From JACKII01 sp963974445 (GTDB taxonomy: Bacteria; Pseudomonadota; Alphaproteobacteria; Bin95), in the NCBI GenBank assembly GCA_963974445.1, contig CAXBDI010000004.1:1-64000 (forward strand): DNA of 64,000 nucleotides. The letters are read 5' to 3'. Below the pieces are notes generated by a model that was given only the letters and a program-made list of their open reading frames with translations, did not search any database and had not been told where the DNA came from. How positions within the stretch are numbered: position 1 is the first letter of the stretch; each line of letters starts with the position of its first letter. Shown piece after piece: positions 36,012 through 44,831 of this stretch. The position numbers were made by a program, and so were the translations under genes.

Positions 36012-36530
36012 TGCGAGAGGCCTAAGCTTCGTCCATTCCTTCTCCCGTGCTCGACACGGGATCCATGCCTGAGGCTTGCCAGACAGGCTCCCGGCCTATG
36101 ATCGCCTCTCAGGCATGGACCCCGGGGCAAGGGGAATGAGGGTAAAGAGGCCAGCGACCGGCAATGAAGCCGCGGTCTTAGTGCGAGAGGCTTAAGCTTC
36201 CTCCATTCCTTTTCCCGTGCTCGACACGGGATCCACGCCTGAGGCTTGCCAGACAGGCTCCCGGCGTGCCGTAGTCTCTCAGGCATGGACCCCGGGGCAA
36301 GCCCGGGGCAAGGGGAATGAGGGTAAAGAGGCCAGCGACCGGCGATGAAGCCGCGGTCTTAGTGCGAGAGGCCTGAGCCCCAGTCTATTCTTTTCCCGTG
36401 CTCGATACGGGATCCATGCCGGAGGCTTGCCAGACAGACTCCCGGCCTGTGATCGCCTCTCAGGCATGGACCCCGGGTCAAGCCCGGGGCAAGGGGGAAG
36501 AGGGTAAAGAGGCTAGCAGCCGGCGATGAT
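36011..36530. repeat. Three tandem copies of a 170-181 bp palindrome-rich unit
   Basis: Units run 36011-36180, 36181-36361 and 36362-36530. Each opens GTGCGAGAGGC and contains the perfect hairpin CCCGTG-CTCGA-CACGGG (36044-36060 in the first; slightly altered in the third). Each also has ATGCCTGAG with its inverted mate CTCAGGCAT and ends in GGTAAAGAGGC and the CCGGCGATGA block. Unit 2 is 11 bases longer because of an extra GCCCGGGGCAA. The first unit starts at the last base of the methyltransferase stop codon. The rest of the gap up to 36598 shows nothing else. Confidence 0.9.
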
Positions 36531-36598
36531 GCGTGACGCGCCGCAATCGGCCCATTAGGGTCAACCGACCTAACTGATGCATCCGGAGTTCCGCTCAC

Positions 36599-37756
36599 GT
36601 GACCCTCGCCGCCGCTGCCGGTTTCGACCCCGGCCCGAATGCCCGCCTTGTTGGCCAGCCCAGCTCTCGCAACGAGTTGGATACACCGGCATTGCTGATC
36701 GATCTGGACGCCATGGAGGCGAATATCCAGGCGATGGCCGACCATTGCGCCACTACCGGCCAGCGGCTGCGCCCGCACACCAAGACGCACAAATCGGTGG
36801 AGATCGCCCGCCGCCAGGTCGCCGCCGGCGCGGTCGGCGTCTGCTGCGCGACACTGGGCGAGGCGGAAGTCATGGGCCGGGCCGGCATCCCCGGCGTGCA
36901 CATTACTTCCCCTGTGGTCAGGCCGCACCGCATCGAGCGGTTGATCGCCCTGAATGCGGATGCCGAGAGCCTGTCGGTCGTCGCCGATCACCCGGATAAC
37001 CTCACGGCCCTAGCGGAGGCCGCGGCTGCCGCCGGTCAGACGCTCAACATCATGGTCGATATCGATGTCGGCTCACGCCGCACCGGCGTCCCCTCCGCCC
37101 AGCAGGCGACGGCGTTGGCAGAGCAGGTGCAGAAGGCCTCCCACCTGACGCTTGCCGGCATCCAGGGCTATGCGGGCGGCCTGCAGCACATCTACGATTG
37201 GGACGAACGCGTCCGGCGCGGGCAGGAAGTTGCCGACTTTCTAAAGGAGGTGCGCCGGCAACTGGGCGAAGCCGGCATCGAACCGCCGGTGTTCTCCGGT
37301 GGCGGCACGGGCACGCACGCCATCGACCACAGCCAGGGCGTGCTGAACGAGTTGCAGGCGGGCTCCTACGTCTTCCTCGACGTCGACTACCAACGCGTCG
37401 CCCATGCCGGCGAGGCCGCCAAGCGGTTCCGTGAGGCGCTGTTCGTGCAGGCGAGCGTCGTCAGCGCCGCGCAGGAGGACTGCGTCACCACCGATGCCGG
37501 CCTGAAGGCGTTCGCCACCGATTGCGGCGTCCCGGAGCTGCGCCGCGGTGCGCCGGAAGGTGCGTTCTATGGCTTTGCCGGCGACGAGCATGGCCGCATC
37601 ACGTTTGCCGGCAGCGAACGGCTGCCGCTCGGCGCGGTGGTCGAATGCCTGTCGCCGCACTGCGACCCGACCGTCAACCTCTACAGCGTCTATCACGTCG
37701 TCCGAGGCGACACGCTGGTGGATATCTGGCCGGTCGATACCCGTGGTCTGCGGTAG
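36599..37756 (+). CDS. DSD1-family fold-type III PLP enzyme
   Basis: The 385-residue protein has an alanine-racemase-like barrel and a C-terminal zinc-binding D-serine-dehydratase-like domain. The PLP lysine is in RLRPHTKTHK (Lys62). The barrel continues CCATLGEAEVMGRAG and NIMVDIDVGSRRTGV. The zinc ligands are the His and Cys of CLSPHCDPTVNLYSVYHV. Members cleave D-3-hydroxy amino acids (D-threonine or 3-hydroxyaspartate aldolase) or dehydrate D-serine. A GTG start at 36599 follows GGAG at 10 bases. It stands alone between the tandem repeats and the convergent ccm cluster. Confidence 0.85.
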   Translation: MTLAAAAGFDPGPNARLVGQPSSRNELDTPALLIDLDAMEANIQAMADHCATTGQRLRPHTKTHKSVEIARRQVAAGAVGVCCATLGEAEVMGRAGIPGVHITSPVVRPHRIERLIALNADAESLSVVADHPDNLTALAEAAAAAGQTLNIMVDIDVGSRRTGVPSAQQATALAEQVQKASHLTLAGIQGYAGGLQHIYDWDERVRRGQEVADFLKEVRRQLGEAGIEPPVFSGGGTGTHAIDHSQGVLNELQAGSYVFLDVDYQRVAHAGEAAKRFREALFVQASVVSAAQEDCVTTDAGLKAFATDCGVPELRRGAPEGAFYGFAGDEHGRITFAGSERLPLGAVVECLSPHCDPTVNLYSVYHVVRGDTLVDIWPVDTRGLR

Positions 37757-37772
37757 AGCCTGCGCGCGTCGG

Positions 37773-38786
37773 CTAGTTGCCGCGCAACTGCCGAACGCCA
37801 TCGAGCACCGCCTGCATTTCCGGGCGGTCGGCCGAAGCGCCGTTTTGCAGCCGCGCCGTCGCCAGTTGCTCGGCTTTTTCCAGTGCTGATGCGGCGTCTT
37901 CGCTGCGACCCAATACGCCGTAAGCGCGGCCGAGGCGCAGCCAGCCGGCGGGGTCGTCCGGCTCCTCCGCCAGGCGGTTGGCGAGGCGTTCCACCATGCT
38001 CTGGATGAAGGCGGCGCGGTCTTGGCCGGACATCTCGCGCGCCGCGGCGACATCGGCGGCGGAAGGGCCACGCTCCGGCCTGGCGATATCGGCGACGCGC
38101 GGCGGTGGCCCGTCGCCAGATTGCGCCAGCAACCGCTCGACCTCCGCCAATTGCTGCGAGACCGGTTCGCGCCACCCGGCATCCGCCGGCGCATCGGCCA
38201 GCAGAGCGCGCCAGCGTTGCACGGCATCGGCATAGTCGCCCCTCTGTGCCGCCGCCAGCGCCACGAAATGGCGGGACTTGGCCAAACTCGGATCCAGCGC
38301 CAACGAGCGTTCCGCCGCATCCAACGCCTGCGCATCGACCAGGCCTCGACCCGCGGCGATCCGCAGGTCGGCCAGTTCCGCCCAGTCTATTGCTGTCGCA
38401 CTGTCGCCTTTCAGCGCCAGCACCCTGGACCAGGCGCTGCTGGCGGCGGGCCATTGGTTCAGCACGCGGTAGGAGCGGGCGAGTATGGTCCAGCCTTTCA
38501 GATCGTCCGGCCTATCGCGCAGGCGCTCCGCCAGACTGGCCACCATTTTGGCGAAATCCACCTGTTCCGGGCCAAGTGCGATCGCTGGCGCGTCGAGCTT
38601 GCGGGCGGCGAGCGGCTGGTCCGGCACGCTCGGCGAGCCGAGGACTGCATAGAGGCCCAAGGCCAGCATCGGCACGCCGAAACCGCCGAGCAGCGCCGGA
38701 CCCATGCCGGCCTTGCGCAGTGCATAGGCGATCCACCCGGCGACGCCGAGCGCAATTATCGCCAAACCGATCCCGGCAAGTGTCAT
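37773..38786 (-). CDS. ccmI: Cytochrome c biogenesis protein CcmI (TPR)
   Basis: CcmI carries apocytochrome c to the heme ligation complex. The 337-residue protein has two N-terminal membrane helices (TLAGIGLAIIALGVAGWIAYAL and MGPALLGGFGVPMLALGLYAVLG, shown in part) and a periplasmic TPR region (KGWTILARSYRVLNQW, LDAAERSLALDP, GWLRLGRAYGVLGRSEDAASALEKA). The ATG at 38786 overlaps the ccmH stop by 4 bases. It is the last gene of the nine-gene leftward cluster. Confidence 0.9.
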   Translation of the reverse strand: MTLAGIGLAIIALGVAGWIAYALRKAGMGPALLGGFGVPMLALGLYAVLGSPSVPDQPLAARKLDAPAIALGPEQVDFAKMVASLAERLRDRPDDLKGWTILARSYRVLNQWPAASSAWSRVLALKGDSATAIDWAELADLRIAAGRGLVDAQALDAAERSLALDPSLAKSRHFVALAAAQRGDYADAVQRWRALLADAPADAGWREPVSQQLAEVERLLAQSGDGPPPRVADIARPERGPSAADVAAAREMSGQDRAAFIQSMVERLANRLAEEPDDPAGWLRLGRAYGVLGRSEDAASALEKAEQLATARLQNGASADRPEMQAVLDGVRQLRGN

Positions 38787-39238
38787 CGTCGGGCAGGCTC
38801 CCAATCGTCATCGCTATCCGGCGGGTCGTCCGGTGCCGCGGCCATCTGCGTGCGATTGCGCCGGACGACCCGCCAGACGACCACCCCGCCCAACAGGATC
38901 ACTGCCAACGGTCCGAACCATAAGATCCAAGTGGTCGGCTTCATCGGCGGTTTCAGCAGGACGAAGTCGCCATAGCGGGCGGTCAAATAGGATTTGATCT
39001 CTGCATCGCTGTCGCCTGCCACCAGCCGTTCGCGCACGATCCGGCGCAGGTCGCGGGCGATATCGGCCTCCGAATCGTCCAGCGACTGGTTCTGGCACTT
39101 GGGGCAGCGTAACTCTTTGCTCAACGCTCGCGCGCGTTGCTCCAATACCGGATCGCTCAACATCTCCGACGGCGCGATGGCCTGTGCCGTGCCAAGCGCC
39201 AGCATCATCGCGAGCAAGCTCAACAGAATCAGCCTCAC
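38783..39238 (-). CDS. ccmH: Cytochrome c biogenesis protein CcmH
   Basis: CcmH keeps the heme-binding cysteines of apocytochrome c reduced. The 151-residue protein has a signal sequence (VRLILLSLLAMMLALGTAQA), the diagnostic LRCPKCQNQSLDDSEADIA redox motif and a C-terminal membrane anchor (WILWFGPLAVILLGGVVVW). The start is a GTG at 39238 whose last bases form the ccmG stop. A longer open frame upstream is out-of-frame reading through ccmG. Confidence 0.93.
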   Translation of the reverse strand: MRLILLSLLAMMLALGTAQAIAPSEMLSDPVLEQRARALSKELRCPKCQNQSLDDSEADIARDLRRIVRERLVAGDSDAEIKSYLTARYGDFVLLKPPMKPTTWILWFGPLAVILLGGVVVWRVVRRNRTQMAAAPDDPPDSDDDWEPARR

Positions 39239-39774
39239 TTCAGCGCCTCCACCAGTGGCAGGATAACCTTTTGCGCCGTCTCCGGGCTGATCGGGCCGGC
39301 ATGGCGCAGTTGTATCCGCCCCTCCCCATCGATCACGAAGGTCTCGGGAATGCCATAGACGCCAAAATCGATCGCTACCCGGCCGTCCGGGTCGGCGCCG
39401 ATCCGTTGGTAGTGATCGCCCAGCCGCTGCAGGAATGCCCTCGCCCGGTCCGGCGTATCCTTGTAGTTGATCGCGTGGATAGTGACGCCATTGCGGCTCG
39501 CCATGTCGTTCAGGATCGGGTGCTCGACCTGGCAAGCGCCGCACCAGGAGGCGAAGAAATTGACAAGCACCGGTTCGCCTGTCGCCAGATGGCGTGTCGC
39601 CAAGGGCTCCTCCGGCTGGCGGCCCGGCAGCGGCGGCAGATCGAACTGCGGCGCTGGTTTGTCCAGCAAGGCAGATGGCAGCACGCTGGGGTCGCGGCCA
39701 AGGCCGTTCCACAGATAGACCGCCAGTCCCGCGAACACGATGAGCGGCAGCAGATAGGGCAAACGCTTCATCAT
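39235..39774 (-). CDS. ccmG: Thiol:disulfide interchange protein CcmG/DsbE
   Basis: This 179-residue membrane-anchored periplasmic thioredoxin has the N-terminal helix PYLLPLIVFAGLAVYLW and active site NFFASWCGACQVEHP (Cys-Gly-Ala-Cys), then a cis-proline region in VYGIPETFVID. It passes electrons to CcmH or apocytochrome c. It overlaps ccmH by 4 bases and follows ccmF by 3. Confidence 0.94.
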   Translation of the reverse strand: MMKRLPYLLPLIVFAGLAVYLWNGLGRDPSVLPSALLDKPAPQFDLPPLPGRQPEEPLATRHLATGEPVLVNFFASWCGACQVEHPILNDMASRNGVTIHAINYKDTPDRARAFLQRLGDHYQRIGADPDGRVAIDFGVYGIPETFVIDGEGRIQLRHAGPISPETAQKVILPLVEALK

Positions 39775-39777
39775 CGG

Positions 39778-41736
39778 CTAGGCCGCAGCCTCCGCCGGCT
39801 GTTTCGCTGCCCGCGCGCGCCGCACCCGAACCTTGCCAGCAGCCGAGACCAAACCGCCAAGCGCCATCAGCGTTGCACCGACCCAAATCCATGGCACCAG
39901 CGGGTTGTAATAGAGCCGGATCGCCCAGCCGGCGACCGCATCGCCCTCGCCCAGCACGGCGTAGAGGTCGCTGACCCAGGTCGTGTGGATCGCCGCCTCC
40001 GTCGTGTTTTGCTGCGCGACGGGATAGAAGCGCCGCTCTGGATAGAGGGTAGAAACAAGCTTGCCGGCATCATCTTTAACCGTGATCTCGCCACGCATCG
40101 CCTGATAGTTCGGCCCAACGGTATCGTAGACCCGGTCCAGCGTCCAGGAATAGCCGGCCAGTTGCACCTGGTCGCCGGGCTTCATCAGTTTGACCGCCTC
40201 GCCCTGCCAGATGCTGGTCGCCGTGATGCCGGCTACCAGCACTGCGGCGGCGAAGTGGGCCATGGTCATGCCATGCACCTCCATCGGCAGGCCGACGAGC
40301 CGCTGCAGAGCGCCCTTGCCCCACCACCGCTTCACCCAAGCGAAGATGGTCGCAGCCGCCAGCCAGCCCGCAATGGTCATACCGAACGCGCCGGCGATGC
40401 CGGATTCGCCGATCCACAGCGTGATGCCCAGCACCACTGCGGCGACGATCCCTGCCAGCCAAAGCTTTTTGACGGCCTCCACGGCCCTCGCCTGCCGCCA
40501 GGCGAACAGCGGCCCGAGCGCCATCATCGCCAGCATCGGCAACATCAATGGCACAAAGGTCGCGTTGAAGTAGGGTGGCCCGACCGAGACTTTATCGCCG
40601 GTCACCGCCTCCAGCACCAAGGGGTAGAGCGTGCCGAGCAGCACGGTCGCCGTCGCCGTCGCCAGCAGCAGATTGTTGATCAACAGCGCACCCTCGCGGC
40701 TGACCGGGGCAAAGCCGCTGCCGCCCTCCATACTGGGCGCACGGATCGCGAACAGCAGGAACGCGCCGCCAATGGCGATGCCCAGCAGGGCGAGGATAAA
40801 CACGCCCCGCGCCGGATCGGTCGCAAACGCATGCACCGAGGTCAGCAGGCCGGACCGCACGATAAACGTGCCGAGCAGGCTGAGCGAAAAGCCCAGGATG
40901 GCCAGCAGCAGTGTCCAGCTTTTGAATGAGTCCCGCTTCGCCACGACGCTGATGCAGTGGATCAGCGCCGTCGCCACCAGCCACGGCATGAAGGAGGCGT
41001 TCTCCACCGGGTCCCAGAACCAGAAGCCGCCCCAGCCAAGCTCGTAGTAGGCCCACCAGGAGCCGAGCGAGATGCCCATGGTCAGGCCGGCCCAGGCGAT
41101 CAGCAGCCACGGTTTGGCCCAGCGCGCCCAGTCCGGCGTCACCTTCCCTTCGATAAGCGCCGCCACGGCGAACGAGAACGCGGTCGACATGCCGACATAG
41201 CCGAAATACAGCAGCGGCGGATGGAAGACCAAGCCGGGGTCCTGCAGCAGGGGGTTCAGCCCGTTGCCGTCGATTGGCAGGTCGATCAAGCGCGTGAACG
41301 GGTTGGAGGTCAGCAGCGTGAACAACAGAAAGCCGGCGGCGATCATGCCCTGCACCGCCAGCACCCGCGCCCGAAGCGTATCGGGCATGCCGCGGTTGAA
41401 GGTGGCGATGAACGCGCCGAACACCGCCAAGATCAGGATCCACAGCACCAGCGAGCCCTCGTGATGGCCCCAGGTGGCGGCCAGCTTGTAGAGGAAGGGT
41501 TTGGCGGAATGGGAATTGAGCGCAACCACCTGGACCGAGAAGTCCGACCGGGCGAACGCGTACATCAAGGCCAGGAACGCCAAGGCGACACAGATCAACT
41601 GCCCCCAGGCGGTGTGCCGGGCCAGGTTCATCAACTCCCGGTTGCCGCGATTGGCGGCCCAAAGCGGTACGGTTGCCTGTAGCGTCGCCAGGATCAGCGC
41701 GACAATCAGGGCAAAGTGGCCGGTCTCTACCGTCAT
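39778..41736 (-). CDS. ccmF: Heme lyase subunit CcmF
   Basis: CcmF joins heme from CcmE to apocytochrome c together with CcmH and CcmI. The 652-residue multi-spanning protein shows the WGHHEGSLVLW histidine segment, the tryptophan-rich WWD domain (SWWAYYELGWGGFWFWDPVEN in part), PWLVATALIHCISV and the later HTTWVSDLYAVLGE histidine region before the final membrane helix WIWVGATLMALGGL. Length and order are normal for the family. Confidence 0.96.
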   Translation of the reverse strand: MTVETGHFALIVALILATLQATVPLWAANRGNRELMNLARHTAWGQLICVALAFLALMYAFARSDFSVQVVALNSHSAKPFLYKLAATWGHHEGSLVLWILILAVFGAFIATFNRGMPDTLRARVLAVQGMIAAGFLLFTLLTSNPFTRLIDLPIDGNGLNPLLQDPGLVFHPPLLYFGYVGMSTAFSFAVAALIEGKVTPDWARWAKPWLLIAWAGLTMGISLGSWWAYYELGWGGFWFWDPVENASFMPWLVATALIHCISVVAKRDSFKSWTLLLAILGFSLSLLGTFIVRSGLLTSVHAFATDPARGVFILALLGIAIGGAFLLFAIRAPSMEGGSGFAPVSREGALLINNLLLATATATVLLGTLYPLVLEAVTGDKVSVGPPYFNATFVPLMLPMLAMMALGPLFAWRQARAVEAVKKLWLAGIVAAVVLGITLWIGESGIAGAFGMTIAGWLAAATIFAWVKRWWGKGALQRLVGLPMEVHGMTMAHFAAAVLVAGITATSIWQGEAVKLMKPGDQVQLAGYSWTLDRVYDTVGPNYQAMRGEITVKDDAGKLVSTLYPERRFYPVAQQNTTEAAIHTTWVSDLYAVLGEGDAVAGWAIRLYYNPLVPWIWVGATLMALGGLVSAAGKVRVRRARAAKQPAEAAA

Positions 41737-41755
41737 GGCGTCTTCACCTTATTGC

Positions 41756-42193
41756 TCATTTTTCGTCGGGCTTCCATTGGCCGGAAGCTTTCAGCGCATC
41801 CGCCACCTCCGGCGGCATGTAGTTTTCGTCGTGCTTGGCCAGCACTTCTTCGGCTTGGAAGCTGCCGTCCGCCGCCAGCCGCCCGAAGGTGACGATCCCC
41901 TGCCCTTCGCCGAACAGGTCGGGCAGGCTGCCGCTAAAGGCGACCTTCACCGTGCGGGCACCGTCAGTCAGCTTGAACTCCACGTCAAGCCCATCCTTGA
42001 TGACGGACCCCTCCTCAACCAAGCCCCCGATGCGGATGGCCTGGCCGGGGACGACTTTCTTCTCCACCAGGTCGGTCGGGCTATAGAAGAAGACCAGATT
42101 GTCCTCGAATGCATTGGCCACCAGCGCCGCGGCGGAACCAAGCGCCAGCAGCGCCAGAACGACGACATAGAGGCGGCGATGTTTCGGTTTCAT
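41756..42193 (-). CDS. ccmE: Periplasmic heme chaperone CcmE
   Basis: CcmE binds heme covalently in the periplasm and hands it to CcmF. The 145-residue protein has one N-terminal membrane helix (LYVVVLALLALGSAAALVANAF in part), an OB-fold core with RIGGLVEEGSV and the heme-attachment motif AKHDENYMPPEV (His121, Tyr125). It lies 19 bases before ccmF. Confidence 0.96.
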   Translation of the reverse strand: MKPKHRRLYVVVLALLALGSAAALVANAFEDNLVFFYSPTDLVEKKVVPGQAIRIGGLVEEGSVIKDGLDVEFKLTDGARTVKVAFSGSLPDLFGEGQGIVTFGRLAADGSFQAEEVLAKHDENYMPPEVADALKASGQWKPDEK

Positions 42194-42206
42194 AGCTGCC
42201 TCACTC

Positions 42207-42389
42207 TCAAGTTCGTTCCACTTTCGGCGCGCGCCGACGTTCGCGGCGGCCGAGTGCCGCCTCTGCCTGCTCCGCCCTGTTCAGTCCGCGCCACGACCAG
42301 ATGAACAGCCCCAGAATCACGGTGCCGGCGATGCCGTAGGCCGGCCAGATATAGGCGGCGTACCCGCCCATGTCGAAGAATTCGGCCAT
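42207..42389 (-). CDS. ccmD: Heme exporter accessory protein CcmD
   Basis: This 60-residue protein has one membrane helix (YIWPAYGIAGTVILGLFIW) and a basic C-terminal tail (RRERRRAPKVER). CcmD helps release holo-CcmE from the CcmABC complex. The short length and the position between ccmC and ccmE support the call. Confidence 0.9.
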   Translation of the reverse strand: MAEFFDMGGYAAYIWPAYGIAGTVILGLFIWSWRGLNRAEQAEAALGRRERRRAPKVERT

Positions 42390-42410
42390 ACTCTCGCCCT
42401 CCTTGCGCCG

Positions 42411-43199
42411 TTATGCCGGGTCGCCGGCGCGGGACCGCGCCAACTGCAACGCCAGCACCCGCCGCTGCGCCAGCTCCACCCGCATCCGCAACAGAAGAAG
42501 CATGATAAATAACCCCAAATAGGCCACACCCATCAGTAACAATGGCGTCAACATCGCGGGATCGATGGCCGGCGTGCCGATACGGCTGATGCTGGCCGGC
42601 TGGTGCAGCGTGTTCCACCAGTCGACCGAGAACTTGATGATCGGCAAATTGACGATGCCGACCAGCGCCAGGATCGCCGCGGCCCGTGCCGCGCGCTGTG
42701 GCTGCTCGAACGCATTCCAGAGCGCCATATAGCCCAGATACAAGAACAGCAGCACGACAACCGAGGTCAGGCGCGCATCCCACACCCACCAAGTGCCCCA
42801 GGTCGGCTTGCCCCAAAGCGAGCCGGTCGCCAGCGCGATCACCGTGAAGCCGGCGCCGATGGGCGCCGCGGCCTTGCCCGCCAAATCGGCCAGCGGGTGC
42901 CGCCAGATCAGCGCGATGGCGCTGGCCAGAGCCAGGGTGGAGTAGCCGAACATCGCCATCCACGCCGCCGGCACGTGCACATACATGATGCGCACGGTAT
43001 CCTTCTGCTGATAGTCGATGGGCGAGGCGATCAGCGCGAAATAAAGCCCCGCCGCCAGGCACGGCAGCGTGATCGCCAGCACCCAGGGCTGGATCGCCCG
43101 CGACAGGCGCAAGAATCGGTTCGGGTTGGCGAAGCGGTGCCAGGACGACCCCTGCGCCCGGCTCCCTGCCTCTTTGTTCGAAGGGGTCGAAGCTGTCAC
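42411..43199 (-). CDS. ccmC: Heme transporter subunit CcmC
   Basis: CcmC loads heme onto CcmE. The 262-residue inner-membrane protein has six helices, the conserved histidine segments MYVHVPAAWMA and the tryptophan-rich TGSLWGKPTWGTWWVWDARLTS loop (in part), followed by SVDWWNTLHQPAS. It sits 21 bases after ccmB and 21 before ccmD. Confidence 0.95.
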   Translation of the reverse strand: MTASTPSNKEAGSRAQGSSWHRFANPNRFLRLSRAIQPWVLAITLPCLAAGLYFALIASPIDYQQKDTVRIMYVHVPAAWMAMFGYSTLALASAIALIWRHPLADLAGKAAAPIGAGFTVIALATGSLWGKPTWGTWWVWDARLTSVVVLLFLYLGYMALWNAFEQPQRAARAAAILALVGIVNLPIIKFSVDWWNTLHQPASISRIGTPAIDPAMLTPLLLMGVAYLGLFIMLLLLRMRVELAQRRVLALQLARSRAGDPA

Positions 43200-43220
43200 C
43201 GATGCACCTTGTTCCCGAGA

Positions 43221-43886
43221 CTACTCGCCGATCTGCCGCAAGGCCGCCGCAGCCGCCCAGGGGGTCAGCACCAGCGAAACCAACATGATTGCCCCTAAGA
43301 TGGAGATATGGCTGCTAAAAGCCAGTCCCGTTTCCGCCGCAGTGACCGTTCCGGACATGAAAATCAGCACAGGGATATAGAGCGGCAAAACCAGCAGAGC
43401 CAACAACACGCCGCCGCGGCGCGCGCCAATGGTCAGCGAGGCCCCCACCGCCCCGACCAGGCTGAGCGTCGGCGTGCCCAACGCAAGCGCCGCCAGCAGG
43501 CCAGCGATGGCCGGCCAACTCATTTGCAACAGCACGCCCAGCAACGGCGCGGCCAGCAGCATCGGACCGCCGGTCACCAGCCAATGCGCCAGCGCCTTGC
43601 CCAACACAATACTCCACAGCGGCGCCGGACTGGTCAGCAGCAGGTCGAGCGTGCCGTCCTCATGGTCCTGCTGAAACAGCCGGTCGAGCGCCAGCAGGGT
43701 TGCGAGCAAGGCCATCACCGCCAGCAGGCCGCCGCCGATCCGGCCCAGCATGCCCGGCTCCGGCCCCAAGCCCAACGGAAACAACAGAATACCGAGCGCG
43801 AAGAACTGAACTGCCAGCAGGGCGCCGCCGCTTTCCGCCCGGGCCAGCATCATGTCGCGGTGCAGGATGGCCCAAAACCCGCTCAC
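43221..43886 (-). CDS. ccmB: Heme exporter permease CcmB
   Basis: CcmB is the membrane subunit paired with the CcmA ATPase. The 221-residue protein has six hydrophobic segments and the motif DRLFQQDHEDGTLDLLLTSP near residue 70-89, which is well conserved in CcmB, followed by LSLVGAVGASLTIGARRGGVLLALLVLPLYIPVLIF (in part). It overlaps ccmA by 4 bases. Confidence 0.94.
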   Translation of the reverse strand: MSGFWAILHRDMMLARAESGGALLAVQFFALGILLFPLGLGPEPGMLGRIGGGLLAVMALLATLLALDRLFQQDHEDGTLDLLLTSPAPLWSIVLGKALAHWLVTGGPMLLAAPLLGVLLQMSWPAIAGLLAALALGTPTLSLVGAVGASLTIGARRGGVLLALLVLPLYIPVLIFMSGTVTAAETGLAFSSHISILGAIMLVSLVLTPWAAAAALRQIGE

Positions 43887-44509
43887 TCCGCAGGCCCCAA
43901 CCGCAGGCGGAAAGTCGGCTCAAGGCCCAGATCCTGATGCGTGGCGATGATCGCCATGCCGCCGGCCTCGCGGTGCGCCGCCACCGCCGCCCCGAACGCC
44001 GCAGCGGAACCAGCGTCGAGCGCAGTGGTCGGCTCGTCCAGCAGCCAGAGCGGCGCCGGAATCGCCACGAGACGCGCCAACGCCAGCCGCCGCTGCTGAC
44101 CGGCCGACAGCACCCGCGCCGGTAAATCGACCAGATCTTCGATCCCGAAGGTGCGGCAGGCCGCATTCAAGGCCGTCGCATCCCGGACACCGGCCAGCCG
44201 CTGCCAGAACGCCAGATTCTGCGCACCGGTCATCGCGCCCTTCACGGAGTTTTGATGGCCCAGATAGTGGAATGCGGCCCTGCCTTCAGGGGGTGCGGGC
44301 TGCCATGCAACCGAGCCTTCAACCGCCGGTAGCAGCCCAGCCAGTATCCGCAGCAGCGTGGTCTTGCCGGTGCCGTTGGGGCCGGTTACCACCAGCGCCT
44401 CGCCGGGCGCCACCGTCAGGTCCAGCCCCTCGAACAACCAGCGCTCGCCGCGAGCGCCGGCAAGCCCGTGTGCGGAAAAGGAATAGGAAAAGCTGTGTGC
44501 TACCGCCAT
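43883..44509 (-). CDS. ccmA: Heme exporter ATPase CcmA
   Basis: CcmA hydrolyses ATP to release heme-loaded CcmE from CcmCD. The 208-residue ATPase has Walker A VTGPNGTGKTTLLR, the family-typical FHYLGHQNSVKGAMT, the signature variant LSAGQQRRLALARL and Walker B LWLLDEPTTALD. It heads the ccm cluster. The assigned ATG at 44509 has no strong ribosome-binding site, so a start slightly downstream is possible. Confidence 0.93.
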   Translation of the reverse strand: MAVAHSFSYSFSAHGLAGARGERWLFEGLDLTVAPGEALVVTGPNGTGKTTLLRILAGLLPAVEGSVAWQPAPPEGRAAFHYLGHQNSVKGAMTGAQNLAFWQRLAGVRDATALNAACRTFGIEDLVDLPARVLSAGQQRRLALARLVAIPAPLWLLDEPTTALDAGSAAAFGAAVAAHREAGGMAIIATHQDLGLEPTFRLRLGPAE

Positions 44510-44568
44510 GGCGTGTCTTAAGCACGGCGCGGCCGCCTTGCCCAGCCACTCTGACGGCGCACCTGCCG

Positions 44569-44602
44569 AAAAAATCGGCCAGCGGGAAAAGACACGCTGG
44601 CC
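44569..44602 (-). terminator. Terminator-like hairpin upstream of ccmA
   Basis: On the minus strand GGCCAGCG pairs perfectly with CGCTGGCC around 10 bases and is followed by GATTTTTT. An overlapping alternative stem, GCCGA with TCGGC flanking the T-run, shares bases with it, so the two are mutually exclusive. It lies 60-90 bases before the ccmA ATG and could end a small RNA or attenuate ccm. Upstream on the same strand (44642-44672) is another strong stem, AGGATT-C-AATCCT inside GGCGG/CCGCC. The rest of 44603-44831 holds no gene I can support. Confidence 0.6.
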
Positions 44603-44831
44603 AAGTAGGGAGGGCAGAACATGGAAGTCTGTCGCGAACGGCGGCGCAGGATTGAATCCTCCACCGCCTATCCCAATCTAGCCCGGGCAAAGGGGCAAAA
44701 ATACGGCGCAGGGCTCTCACACATTTATCACGATTTGTTTGCCTAACATTTGCCCCTTGCCATTGTACAAAGAAGCTCCGATCCCAACTTAAACTCCAAG
44801 TGCAGGGTCGGAACAAACTGGAGACCCGGCG

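Noticed and set aside
36011..36530. CRISPR array
   Set aside because: The repeats are long, contiguous and palindromic, with no unique spacers and no cas genes.
38783..39892. Apparent fusion of ccmG sequence to ccmH
   Set aside because: The N-terminal part is ccmG read out of frame. The GTG at 39238 gives a normal CcmH with its signal peptide.
44603..44720. Possible 6S RNA on the minus strand before ccmA
   Set aside because: Strong stems and a terminator are present, but the length and central bulge of 6S RNA could not be established and the usual neighbours are absent.
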